Source: a virus
IMG/VR virus record: IMGVR_UViG_3300028829_002978
Span: 1 to 64,000 of that record
Strand: one strand, 5' to 3'
DNA length: 64,000 nt
A program made the position numbers and the translations under genes. Positions within the stretch are counted from its first letter, which is position 1. Each line of letters begins with the position of its first letter. The notes under the pieces were generated by a model. It ran no database searches. It was not told the DNA's origin and was given only the letters and a program-made list of their open reading frames with translations. Below, one piece after another: positions 24,851-34,546 of this stretch.

Positions 24851-25159
24851 ATGCTAGATGCTGAAAGAGAAGAACAAATAAAAACTAAAGGTTTAGTCGC
24901 TCCTCGACTTACACCTGATAATATTGAAGCTGTTATTGTATCTGAAGATTACTATGTATTCCCAGGTACTACAACTACAATTTGTAGATTAGGTCTCGCT
25001 AATGGTTTTAGTACTATTGGTGAATCAGCTGCTGTTTCTTTAGAAAATTTTGATAAAGAAATTGGTGAACAAATTGCTAAAGGTAATGCTAGAGATAAAA
25101 TCTGGCCATTAGAAGGTTATTTACTTAAGCAAAAGCTTTTTGAAACTAAAGAAGATTAG
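24851..25159 (+). CDS. Gp49-like phage protein
   Basis: 102 residues from ATG 24851 (an upstream in-frame extension overlaps the MazG gene and is not needed). Matches the phage Gp49-like family: LTPDNIEAVIVSEDYY, then CRLGLANGFSTIGESA, ENFDKEIGEQIAK, and a final KIWPLEGYLLKQKL. Family role unknown. It ends one base before nrdA. Confidence 0.7.
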   Translation: MLDAEREEQIKTKGLVAPRLTPDNIEAVIVSEDYYVFPGTTTTICRLGLANGFSTIGESAAVSLENFDKEIGEQIAKGNARDKIWPLEGYLLKQKLFETKED

Positions 25160-26926
25160 ATGAAAGGCTGGGCAGGATTACCTGATTTTAGTAAAGCATT
25201 ATATAATGATACTTATTTCCTACCTGGGGAAAATTATCAAGGTTGGGTAGAACGTGTAACTAACGCTTATAGTAATGATGTAGATCACGCTATAAGAATG
25301 GAGTCTTATATTAAGAACTATTGGTTTCACCCTTCAACCCCTCCTAGTAGTAATGCTGGTACAGATAGAGGTTTACCTATATCATGTTTTACTAAATCAG
25401 TAGAAGATAATAAACCTAGTATTTTTAGCAACTATAATGAAGGTTTTGTTCTTGGTGCTGAAGGTGGTGGGATTGGGACTACTTGGTCAAATGTTAGAGA
25501 ACTAAATCATGATGCAGGTAAGTATGGTGGTAAAACATCTGGTGTCATACCTTTCTTAGGTATATCAGATAAAGCAACTCTAGCAATATCACAAGGTGGT
25601 TTAAGAAGAGCCTCAGAAGCTGCTTACTTAATAGATTCTCATCCAGAAATAGAAGAGTTTACCGATTTAAGAAAACCAACTGGTGATCAAAATAGAAGAG
25701 CTCCTAATTTACATCATGGTATCTGTATAACTAATAAGTTTATGCATGCTGTTATTCATGATTTACCTTGGGATTTAATCTCACCTAAATCTAATGAAGT
25801 TGTTAAAACTATTAGTGCTAGAATGTTATGGGAAAAAATAATGGATGTAAGAACCACTTTAAAAGGTGAACCTTACTTATTATTTATTGACACTGTTAAT
25901 GATCTAGCGCCTGGTGAATACAAAGAAGAAGGTATTGTAGTTATTACAAGTAACTTATGTACTGAAATTACTCTTAGAACTGATGAGAAACATGCTGGTG
26001 TATGTTGTTTAGGTAGTATTAACTTAGAATTTTGGGAAGAATATCAACATTGTTTTGAGCAATTTATTGCTGATTGTAGTGATTTCTTAGATAACATATT
26101 ACAATCATTTATAGATAAAACTAAGGGCTTAAAAGGTTTTAAACGATCAAGAGCTGGAGCTATAGATGAAAGATCTATTGGTTTAGGTGTTATGGGTTAT
26201 CATTCACTATTACAGTCTAAGATGATCCCATTTGATGGTCCTATTGCTAAAGGTTTTAACATAAAAATCTTTAAACAAATTAAAGAGGCTGCTGATAAAC
26301 ATAATACATCATTAGATACTGCTATTTGCCCTATGGCAAAGAGATGTGGTACAACTAAGAGAAATATTCATGTTACAGCTATTGCTCCTACAATGAGTAT
26401 ATCTAGTTTATGTAATGTAGCTAGTTCTGGTATTGAACCATGGATCACTAACGCGTTTACAAAGAAAGTTCAACAGGGATCATTTGCTATTGTTAATCGA
26501 CATTTATCTAAAATTATCAGTGCGTATGCAGATGATAATAACTTAGATTTAAAATGGGTAGCTGTTCAATGGTTATCTATTAAGAAAAATAATGGTTCAG
26601 TACAGCATTTAGATTGGTTGGATGACTTTACAAAAGAAGTTTTTAAGACCGCTTTTGAAATAGATCAAGCTCATATTGTAGAACAAGCTGGAGATAGGCA
26701 ACGGTATATTGATCAAGCACAGTCATTAAATTTATTTATACCAGGTGGTAGTCATGTACAACGTATCTCTGATCTCCATATCTTGGCGTGGAAGCGAAAA
26801 GTTAAATCCCTTTACTATTTACGTAGCACAGCAATTGAACGTGCTTCAACTGGGAACACGGAACGAAAAGTAATTGAAGTAAAGGAAGTAGATATGATGA
26901 ATGATACTTGTATAGGGTGTGGTTAA
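25160..26926 (+). CDS. nrdA: Ribonucleoside-diphosphate reductase class I, alpha subunit
   Basis: 588 residues. Active-site triad in SNLCTEI: Asn265, Cys267, Glu269. Redox Cys in PISCF (around 75) and VCCLGSIN (around 290); C-terminal CIGC for thioredoxin or glutaredoxin. It reduces NDPs to dNDPs with NrdB. At 588 residues it is much shorter than E. coli NrdA (761) and lacks an N-terminal ATP cone, so dATP feedback inhibition is probably absent. Confidence 0.93.
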   Translation: MKGWAGLPDFSKALYNDTYFLPGENYQGWVERVTNAYSNDVDHAIRMESYIKNYWFHPSTPPSSNAGTDRGLPISCFTKSVEDNKPSIFSNYNEGFVLGAEGGGIGTTWSNVRELNHDAGKYGGKTSGVIPFLGISDKATLAISQGGLRRASEAAYLIDSHPEIEEFTDLRKPTGDQNRRAPNLHHGICITNKFMHAVIHDLPWDLISPKSNEVVKTISARMLWEKIMDVRTTLKGEPYLLFIDTVNDLAPGEYKEEGIVVITSNLCTEITLRTDEKHAGVCCLGSINLEFWEEYQHCFEQFIADCSDFLDNILQSFIDKTKGLKGFKRSRAGAIDERSIGLGVMGYHSLLQSKMIPFDGPIAKGFNIKIFKQIKEAADKHNTSLDTAICPMAKRCGTTKRNIHVTAIAPTMSISSLCNVASSGIEPWITNAFTKKVQQGSFAIVNRHLSKIISAYADDNNLDLKWVAVQWLSIKKNNGSVQHLDWLDDFTKEVFKTAFEIDQAHIVEQAGDRQRYIDQAQSLNLFIPGGSHVQRISDLHILAWKRKVKSLYYLRSTAIERASTGNTERKVIEVKEVDMMNDTCIGCG

Positions 26927-26927
26927 A

Positions 26928-27932
26928 ATGAGTTTAATTAAACAATATGGTCTACCAATATATAAACCAACTACGGGGTTTAAGTACCCTTGGGCTATGG
27001 AATATTGGGAGAAACATGATAATGCTATCTGGCATAAACATGAGTATTCGTTAAGTAAAGATATTGCTGATTATGAGCAAGCTAGTCCTGAAGAACGTTT
27101 AGATCTAGAGAACATAATGGCACTATTCACACAGAATGATGTAGAAGCAACTACTGGTTATGAAGCTATGCTTAGAATCTTTAAGCCTATGGAAGTTAGA
27201 TTAATGCTTGGAGGGTTCAATGCTAGAGAGGGTACACATGTTGTAAACTATGCTAACTTTATTGAAACTCTAGGTATGCCTGACAGTATGTTTACAAAAT
27301 TCTTAGATAATCCAGTTATGTCAACTAAAGTTGAGTATCTAGAGAAAGCTAAAGTTAAAAAGTATGAAGACTATAAAGCAGTAGGATTATCTGATGCGCA
27401 AGTAGATGAAGAGTTTAGAAGAGCAGTGGCTAGAATGCTTGCAGTATATGCAGGTGGTTTAGAAGGTACTTCTCTTATGGCTCAATTTGCTATGTTATTA
27501 GAATACCAATTTGAAGGTAAGTATCCAGGGCTTTGTACAATAGTTGAATGGTCAATTAAAGATGAGATGATGCACCTAATCGGTAATGCTAAATTATTTA
27601 GAACATACATTGAAGAGAATCCTGATATTTGGGATGATACTTTAAAATATGATATTTATGAAGCGTTTAGAGAGATGGTATCATACGAACATGCTTTAAT
27701 AGACTACTTAGGTAAACCAGATAAGTATAAGCGGTATGTTGAATACATGGCAGATAATGCCTTAAGTGAACTAGGTATGCAAAAGAACTGGAAATTAGAT
27801 CTAAACCCTATCCTATTTATGGATGATGTGGTAAGTATTCAATTAACGGATTTCTTTGCAGGATCTGTCGCAGAGTATTCTAAAGTAGTAGAAGGTGAAT
27901 GGAATCAAGTAGATTACACAAACTGGAAATAA
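26928..27932 (+). CDS. nrdB: Ribonucleoside-diphosphate reductase class I, beta subunit
   Basis: 334 residues from ATG 26928 (GTG 26919 lies within nrdA). Di-metal ligands and radical site can be seen: AREGTHVVNY with Glu, His and the radical Tyr seven residues after the Glu; the later Glu in ALEGTSL/GGLEGTS; and KDEMMHL with Glu-x2-His. The Tyr supports a tyrosyl-radical class Ia/b type enzyme. Follows nrdA directly. Confidence 0.93.
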   Translation: MSLIKQYGLPIYKPTTGFKYPWAMEYWEKHDNAIWHKHEYSLSKDIADYEQASPEERLDLENIMALFTQNDVEATTGYEAMLRIFKPMEVRLMLGGFNAREGTHVVNYANFIETLGMPDSMFTKFLDNPVMSTKVEYLEKAKVKKYEDYKAVGLSDAQVDEEFRRAVARMLAVYAGGLEGTSLMAQFAMLLEYQFEGKYPGLCTIVEWSIKDEMMHLIGNAKLFRTYIEENPDIWDDTLKYDIYEAFREMVSYEHALIDYLGKPDKYKRYVEYMADNALSELGMQKNWKLDLNPILFMDDVVSIQLTDFFAGSVAEYSKVVEGEWNQVDYTNWK

Positions 27933-27941
27933 AGGAAAAGT

Positions 27942-28244
27942 ATGGGAAAAGATAAATTTACAAAACATGATAATGGTAAACCAATGGTCTCTCTAGTAGA
28001 GACTGAGTTTATCCTTGGTGTAGCTCAAGTGTTAACATTTGGAGCTAAAAAATATGATATAGACAACTGGAAGAATATGGAAGAAAAAGATCTAAGAAGA
28101 ATTAAAGATTCTGCGCTTAGACATACTTTAGCTTACACTTCAGGGGAACTATTAGATCCCGAAACAGGGTTAAGCCATGCTTATCATGCTTCTTGTAATC
28201 TTATGTTCCTAGACTATTTTGATAAACTAAAGAAGCAAGTATGA
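27942..28244 (+). CDS. DUF5664 protein (dATP/dGTP diphosphohydrolase N-terminal-like)
   Basis: 100 residues. Typical family pattern: KHDNGKPMVSLV, VLTFGAKKYDIDNWKN, RHTLAYTSGE, HAYHASCNLMFL. Related domains belong to nucleotide (dATP/dGTP) pyrophosphohydrolases. It fits the nucleotide-pool cluster with nrdAB and the MazG-like genes. Overlaps the next ATG by four bases. Confidence 0.7.
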   Translation: MGKDKFTKHDNGKPMVSLVETEFILGVAQVLTFGAKKYDIDNWKNMEEKDLRRIKDSALRHTLAYTSGELLDPETGLSHAYHASCNLMFLDYFDKLKKQV

Positions 28245-28411
28245 TTAATACAATTATGAACTTGTTTAAAACAGCTTTTATTGTAATACTTGTAGGAATA
28301 TGTATGATGGTAATTTTTTACGCATCATACTTAATTGTTCCTATGTTAATACTTTCATTTGTTGGTCTTATTACATACTTTGTTATAAAGTTTAAGAATA
28401 ATCCCTTCTAG
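28241..28411 (+). CDS. Small two-span membrane protein
   Basis: 56 residues with two hydrophobic segments (about 12-32 and 33-49) and a Lys-rich end. ATGA overlap with the previous gene. It could be holin-like, but it lies in the replication block rather than next to the endolysin. It is the last plus-strand gene and its stop directly touches the stop of the vRNAP gene on the other strand. Confidence 0.55.
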   Translation: MINTIMNLFKTAFIVILVGICMMVIFYASYLIVPMLILSFVGLITYFVIKFKNNPF

Positions 28412-31400
28412 CTATTTAAACAGCTCAGTAGGGAATATTGAATTAATACCAATAATATCTAATGGTGTATGAACTATATCTACACCCGAATCTAATCTAA
28501 CAGGTAATGTCGCATCGAGAATTGTCTCCATGTGCATTTCTGTTATACTATCCAACTCAAGACCTAACGCAGTATTTACAGCTCGTTTTGTGAGCATTCT
28601 GTATGCAGGTACATGTATTCTAGCCCAGTAAGACGGGAACATTAAAACACCGTAATCACTTAAAATTTTCATTGCCAGGGGCATATTTTCTTTGTAATCT
28701 GGAAAAGATTCAACTACAAGAACTTCAGCTTCTTTTGAGTCCATATTCTTACTCTTAGTTAAATATCTATAGTACGTTTCTTTTGCTATTGTATCAATAG
28801 CATCATTATACCAAACACCTGCTTTCACAATTTCCGAGTTAGGTGAAATAATAAAGTTGTTTAAATAAGCAACACTATCTTTCTGAGTTTTAATCTTTTT
28901 AATCCTCTCAGCTGCCCCATCTAATAGCCTCCCCATTTCCTCAGTCGATTCAGACTTTTTAACAATATTACCAACATACTTTAATACCTCAGTACCATCT
29001 CCAGTTACATTTGCAATATCACTAATAAACTTGTTTAAAAGATTTGGAGTACCATCTTTTTTATTTAACATGTATTCTAAACCAGTATTTATATCTGCTT
29101 GTAAACCTTTTAATGAATCAATATTATTATTGTAAATATCAGAACTTAATGAGTTCATAAATCCACGTTTAACTACACCATTCAATGGGTGATCTTCTAA
29201 TCTTTGGATTAAATTATCATACTTAGTTTGCAAATTTGTATCTTTAGGGTATGCGACTTGTTTAACTCTAATTTTAGCGATTTGAGTTCTTAGTTGCCCT
29301 AATGTATTCATCTCCGCCATAATAGCTTTACCTTCAGTAGCTTGTGTGCTTAAAGGGACACCCATAGTAGTTAAGAATGCGACATTTGATGCAGTATCTT
29401 TAGCTAATTTTGTAGGGTTTGCAACAGCCATACCAATCTTAGCACCACTAATTAGTTGTTTAACTACTTTACTAGCTCTTTGCAGCTTAGGGTTATTGTT
29501 AAAGAATGATGTATTATCACCTATTAACCAGTAAGCCATATCTTTTCTAACTAACGATACTTCATTTTTGAACCCATCTAGATTCGATAAATTTGTATCA
29601 ATAGGTTTATACTTAGCTTTAATATCCGCTGGTAAGTCTACATATTTAGCACCTTGACCTAATTTGATAAACCAATGATGATCAACATCTTTATCTTTTA
29701 TTAGTGTTTGTAATACTTCTACATTTGAGCTATCATTAGTCTCAATAACTATCCTAATATCATCTTTTAGCATTTCCTTACGTAATATACCAGCTTCTTG
29801 TGCAGCGATCATGTGTGACGTTGTATGGACTAATGAATGACCTGGTTTTCTAATGATTCCCATTTCAGTCTTTTCTTCAGATGTTAACACTTTCCTAAAG
29901 TCATTATCTCCAACTTGAACAATATTATTAGCCTCTAAATCTAAATTTTTAGCTAAACTAGAACTAATTTTAATATCATTAGATGTTGTACCTAAATCAA
30001 TACCTGCACCTTCTAAATAGAATGAGTCATCAATAGTTCTAACAGCTAATCCTACTTTACCATTTTCTGGTCTAGTAATAATTCTCCAACCTGTACCCTC
30101 TGTATATCCAAATTTATCTATATCGTTTTCAGTAATGATTTGTTTTTGTAAACCTTTACTATAATACTCCCCAACTAATGAACCTTTAACATCAGGTCTC
30201 ATACTAACACCACTACCTATGTCTTTATGGATCATAGCTAATGCTACAGCGTTATCTTTAATAATATCATGTAACTCAGTGTTACTTTGGAACATTTCAA
30301 ACTTGTCTAAACCAAATTTTTCTAAACCTTTTAAGGCAATTAATTCTTTAATTTCATTAGCTTTCTTACTTCCAGATATTAAGTGGTCTAAATTATACCC
30401 GTATTTACTATTAACTACTTTATTATCACTATAAAGACTCACAAAGTGATTCACATAACTTAAATGTTTCTCAGACATAGATTCATCTAACTCTAAGATT
30501 CTAGCTTGTATGTCCGCTGTAGACGTGTTTTCATAACCATATAAAAAGTAATCTGATAAAGGTACTTTATTTATTACATTATACAAGTCTTTATGTTGCT
30601 CTTTTGTAAAATCAGCTGTTAGATCATCAATCTTAGTCATAATATCATTATCTCTAGTTGTCCTATCTTGATGTAACTTACTAGACACTGATTGAATCAT
30701 ATTTTTATGTTGTTTCTTATTTAGTTTACTTAAATGTGTAAACTGTAATAATTGCTGTAAAGCAGTAGACCCATCATACACACCTTGAATTTTGTTAGAA
30801 ACATCTACATATAATGGAAATTTTTCTTTTAAAAGTTTATGAGTATTTTTTGTAACAGTTTCAGCTTTAGCTTCTACTTTACTTAATAACATAGAGTGTA
30901 CAGCATCATTTAGATTAGTAACTCTATTACTTATAAGAGTTTCAGCTTTAGAGAATGTGCCTTTACTATCATCAATTCTACTATATAGTACACCTGGTGT
31001 TTCACTTGTAGATTTACCTAAATTATCATTTCTTAAAAATGAGTCTGTTAGCGCGTTACGTAACTCTTCTTTAGTATTCTCATCAAAGTTAGTACTAAAT
31101 GTATCTTTTAACCATTTACCTAATGCTTCCCAGAAACCTTGTACTTCTCCGTCTTGCTCAACTGTTTGTTTACCTATAGCATCAACTAGATTCTCTTCAG
31201 AACCCCATTTCTTTATAGCTGCTTGTACTATTGGAGTATCTCTAAACATAGCAATATAATGATGTGCATATTCATGTGGTAAAGTATCTTCAGTCATCTT
31301 AGAAGGGTCCAAAAGTACTGTTTTAGCATTAATATCTGCTTGACCTTTAATATCACTATCTAAAGCTTTGTATTCTAGATTAATATCTGGGTATACATCT

Positions 31401-34400
31401 TTAAGAATTTTTTCTATCTTAGTTTTTATAGTAGAATCATTTTCAACTGTTGTAATAATATCTTCACTTTTAATATCCCCATCAAATGGAGTAGACTCTG
31501 GTTTAGCACCCTTTAGCTTTTTAGCTTGTTCAATACCTAATTCTTTTTGAGTTGTTTCTGTATCCTCGGTTGTTTCAGCTTTAGGTACTGGTTTTTTATC
31601 AGGATCTGGATCTGGTTTCTTGTTAATAACTGGGTCTGGAACTTGACTTACATCTTGACCAAATATAGATTTTGTGTTATCATTAAATTGTGTATCAATA
31701 ATATTTTGTTTTTCAGTAATAATTGCATCGATCTGTGTTCTTAATTTAGGAATACCAGGATTAGCAGGGTCCATCAATTCAGCAGTTTTTAATGCGTTAT
31801 CTAAGATATCATAGTCTCTAGCCATTTGTTTAAATCTTTTAATATAATGACCTTGAGCAGCTTCTCCAGTAACAGGATCAGCAATAATCTCATCATGTAC
31901 TGGAATAATACCATTAGATGATTCTATATCTGTCATTGCATCATTAGTTGCTGAATAGATATTAAATGTATCTTTAGCATGTACAGCATTCGCTTTCAAA
32001 GTAGTTAATGTAGGACGTTCTTCTCTAGTAGCAACTTCCCATACAGTACCAGCTTTAGTCTTAACATCTTTTGCAACATCAAAGATTTTTTCTAGTGGGA
32101 TTCCATATTTATTTAAATTTTCTTTAGTAAACTCGATTCCATTTAAAACAGCTGAAGGAGGCATCAATTTAATATGTTCACCTTTCTTCTTTTGAATATC
32201 AGTTAACACGTTAAATACATCACCTAAAATTGTATTTCTCTCTTTAAACAGTTTGTTAGCAACTTCTTGGTTAAGCGTTGTATATAAAATTACTGCTGGA
32301 GATAAATTACCATCTTTTAAAGCATCAACTGTTTCTGAGTAAATTGTAGGGTCTGACAATATCTGTTTATAATTTAAACCGTCTTTACCTAATAATGTAG
32401 AAAGATACTTACCAGCTTTTTTACGGCCTGGTCCATTCTTTTGCATAGCAACAAATAACTTATTAGCCATACCTTCCGCAATAGTATTAGTAGCAGCTTT
32501 CTTACCTTGACCATATATCAATGTCATTGTAGGGTCTTTAGATAGCTCTCTAGTATCTACTTTACCATTCTTATCATATATACCTGATTCCATTAAAGCA
32601 TTAATTACTGGTCCAAAGTTCTTCTGAGCTAATGTACCTGTTTTTAGTTGTTCAACTTTAGATAGTCCTGAACTGTCTTTAGTAAACTCATTAATAGCTT
32701 GTTGTAAGATCCCATATACATCATTTAATGATTTTGTATCACCATCTAAATTTAATACGTCCATACTTTTTAGTATTTTAGCTACTTTAGGATTTGTACC
32801 TAATGCTTCCATTAGTGTAATCATACCACCAGAAGCTTTCGCATCGGACTTAGTTGCATATTCAGTAGTTACTGAACCTGTTTCTAAACCTGATCTAACA
32901 TCATTAATAGCCGCTAATGTAGATAATAAAGTTGTAGGTTGACCTTTAAACTGGTTATTCTCACTTATTACATCATCTAGAAATTTAACCTTAACCCCTA
33001 AATCACTTTCATTTTCAAATAGATCTTTATATACTTCTAAGTACGCATCTAAATCTGTATTCTTACCTGGAGTAGTAATGTCTTCAACACTAAAACCTGA
33101 TTCATCTTCAAGTTCTGATACCATATGTTTATACACTCTAATACCTTCTTCTGAAGTAATATCAAATGTAACTTCACCTGTAGTTAATCCATGTCTAGCA
33201 AATTTACTAGTTTGTGCATTTAGTATAGTAGTCATATTATGCAATCTAGCATTTCTTACAAAGTTATAATCAAAATGTAAATTAATTGGATTTCCATCAG
33301 TATCTAGATAATCTGAATATTTTACTAGTAAGTCTTCCATTGGAGCAGATTGAGATAAGTTTTGTCCACCTTGACTTTCTTTCTTTTCTAATGACATTTT
33401 TAAATCATTTAACCCAAATATATTATTTAAAGCATCTGTACTACCAGCAACTAATTCTAATGACCAATCATTAAATCCTCTTTCAATACCACTTTCATTA
33501 TATACTTCAGCTAGCTGTTTAATAAATGAGTGATTACCTTTAGATAACTTACTTCCTGTTTTAGCAATAGTCTTTCTAGCTTCTTGTAACATAGGTGATA
33601 CATCACTATAATCATTATCTGACATCTTATCAATATCTGTATCTGAAGGTTTAGATAAGCTTGGCTCTACAATAGTAGAAGCAGTAGTTAATTTATTAGT
33701 AACACTTAATATACCTGCAATAGTATCTAGTTCTGGTGCTTTCTGTCCATCTTTTTTATATTCATATGCCATTTCTCTAGCTAATGCGTTATTACTAAAG
33801 TATAGTTCATTATATTTACCATATCGGTCATTATCTGTAACGAGACTATCAATATTAATATTTACAACTTGTCCTACACTAGTTTTTTCTTCATTACTAA
33901 TATTAACAGTTGGTTGATAGTTATCACCTTCTACAAAGTCATTTATATATGAACCTTTAGAAATAGTAACTGCACCAGTTGATTCTAAATCTTTTAGGAC
34001 AGTTAAACCAACTTTACTATACATAACTTCAATTTGTGAAGGTACTCTTAAATTTTCTTTAGTAGATTTAAATCTAAAACCTTGTTGATACATTACCTTT
34101 CTACCTATAACAGCAGCTAATCTTCTAATAGGAATATTAGGTGTAATACCATTTGAACTAATTCTAGATGTACTAATATTATTATTTTTAGCTTTATCAG
34201 ATTCACCTTTAATAGCATCAATTACATTCTGTAAACCTACAGATCGTTGTACAGCATTTTCTGGTTCTGATAATATATCTAAAAATTTTGAAACACTTTT
34301 AATATTTTTACTTTGGATAAAACCAATCTTTTTATAGAATGCTTTACCTACTAAATCTTTGATAGCTGATATAGATGTAGAATTACCTTTTAAAAAACCA

Positions 34401-34537
34401 ATCAAATCCTTAGGATTCAATTGAGTTATATCAAATCGTAAAGATTTCTCTTTATCAAAGTTTACACCTACTTTACTATTGAAGTGTATTGTATGCAACA
34501 CTTCTAATAGTTCTTCTTTTGTAATACAATTAGCCAT
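28412..34537 (-). CDS. Virion RNA polymerase (N4 vRNAP-like) with C-terminal zincin motif
   Basis: 2041 residues. Single-subunit RNA polymerase motifs: motif A SDAKASGG with Asp565; motif B with Arg663, Lys667 and Tyr675 in KDPTMTLIYG (the T7 R-x3-K-x7-Y spacing); VHAKDTFNIYS like the T7 VHSQDGSHL helix; motif C VHDE with His881-Asp882. The spacing matches N4 mini-vRNAP. Unlike N4 vRNAP (about 3500, with about 1000 residues before the core), the polymerase starts at the N-terminus. Residues 1088-1092 are HEYAH, a zincin (HExxH) site. It would be packaged, ejected and transcribe early genes. Confidence 0.87.
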   Translation of the reverse strand: MANCITKEELLEVLHTIHFNSKVGVNFDKEKSLRFDITQLNPKDLIGFLKGNSTSISAIKDLVGKAFYKKIGFIQSKNIKSVSKFLDILSEPENAVQRSVGLQNVIDAIKGESDKAKNNNISTSRISSNGITPNIPIRRLAAVIGRKVMYQQGFRFKSTKENLRVPSQIEVMYSKVGLTVLKDLESTGAVTISKGSYINDFVEGDNYQPTVNISNEEKTSVGQVVNINIDSLVTDNDRYGKYNELYFSNNALAREMAYEYKKDGQKAPELDTIAGILSVTNKLTTASTIVEPSLSKPSDTDIDKMSDNDYSDVSPMLQEARKTIAKTGSKLSKGNHSFIKQLAEVYNESGIERGFNDWSLELVAGSTDALNNIFGLNDLKMSLEKKESQGGQNLSQSAPMEDLLVKYSDYLDTDGNPINLHFDYNFVRNARLHNMTTILNAQTSKFARHGLTTGEVTFDITSEEGIRVYKHMVSELEDESGFSVEDITTPGKNTDLDAYLEVYKDLFENESDLGVKVKFLDDVISENNQFKGQPTTLLSTLAAINDVRSGLETGSVTTEYATKSDAKASGGMITLMEALGTNPKVAKILKSMDVLNLDGDTKSLNDVYGILQQAINEFTKDSSGLSKVEQLKTGTLAQKNFGPVINALMESGIYDKNGKVDTRELSKDPTMTLIYGQGKKAATNTIAEGMANKLFVAMQKNGPGRKKAGKYLSTLLGKDGLNYKQILSDPTIYSETVDALKDGNLSPAVILYTTLNQEVANKLFKERNTILGDVFNVLTDIQKKKGEHIKLMPPSAVLNGIEFTKENLNKYGIPLEKIFDVAKDVKTKAGTVWEVATREERPTLTTLKANAVHAKDTFNIYSATNDAMTDIESSNGIIPVHDEIIADPVTGEAAQGHYIKRFKQMARDYDILDNALKTAELMDPANPGIPKLRTQIDAIITEKQNIIDTQFNDNTKSIFGQDVSQVPDPVINKKPDPDPDKKPVPKAETTEDTETTQKELGIEQAKKLKGAKPESTPFDGDIKSEDIITTVENDSTIKTKIEKILKDVYPDINLEYKALDSDIKGQADINAKTVLLDPSKMTEDTLPHEYAHHYIAMFRDTPIVQAAIKKWGSEENLVDAIGKQTVEQDGEVQGFWEALGKWLKDTFSTNFDENTKEELRNALTDSFLRNDNLGKSTSETPGVLYSRIDDSKGTFSKAETLISNRVTNLNDAVHSMLLSKVEAKAETVTKNTHKLLKEKFPLYVDVSNKIQGVYDGSTALQQLLQFTHLSKLNKKQHKNMIQSVSSKLHQDRTTRDNDIMTKIDDLTADFTKEQHKDLYNVINKVPLSDYFLYGYENTSTADIQARILELDESMSEKHLSYVNHFVSLYSDNKVVNSKYGYNLDHLISGSKKANEIKELIALKGLEKFGLDKFEMFQSNTELHDIIKDNAVALAMIHKDIGSGVSMRPDVKGSLVGEYYSKGLQKQIITENDIDKFGYTEGTGWRIITRPENGKVGLAVRTIDDSFYLEGAGIDLGTTSNDIKISSSLAKNLDLEANNIVQVGDNDFRKVLTSEEKTEMGIIRKPGHSLVHTTSHMIAAQEAGILRKEMLKDDIRIVIETNDSSNVEVLQTLIKDKDVDHHWFIKLGQGAKYVDLPADIKAKYKPIDTNLSNLDGFKNEVSLVRKDMAYWLIGDNTSFFNNNPKLQRASKVVKQLISGAKIGMAVANPTKLAKDTASNVAFLTTMGVPLSTQATEGKAIMAEMNTLGQLRTQIAKIRVKQVAYPKDTNLQTKYDNLIQRLEDHPLNGVVKRGFMNSLSSDIYNNNIDSLKGLQADINTGLEYMLNKKDGTPNLLNKFISDIANVTGDGTEVLKYVGNIVKKSESTEEMGRLLDGAAERIKKIKTQKDSVAYLNNFIISPNSEIVKAGVWYNDAIDTIAKETYYRYLTKSKNMDSKEAEVLVVESFPDYKENMPLAMKILSDYGVLMFPSYWARIHVPAYRMLTKRAVNTALGLELDSITEMHMETILDATLPVRLDSGVDIVHTPLDIIGINSIFPTELFK

Positions 34538-34546
34538 TTATTTTCC

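Noticed and set aside
28241-28411. Holin
   Set aside because: Two hydrophobic spans fit, but it lies in the replication block, far from the endolysin, and such small membrane proteins are common.
30957-31744. Several plus-strand frames inside the vRNAP gene
   Set aside because: Shadows of the long minus-strand gene; no ribosome binding sites and low-complexity Leu/Ser/Ile-rich products.
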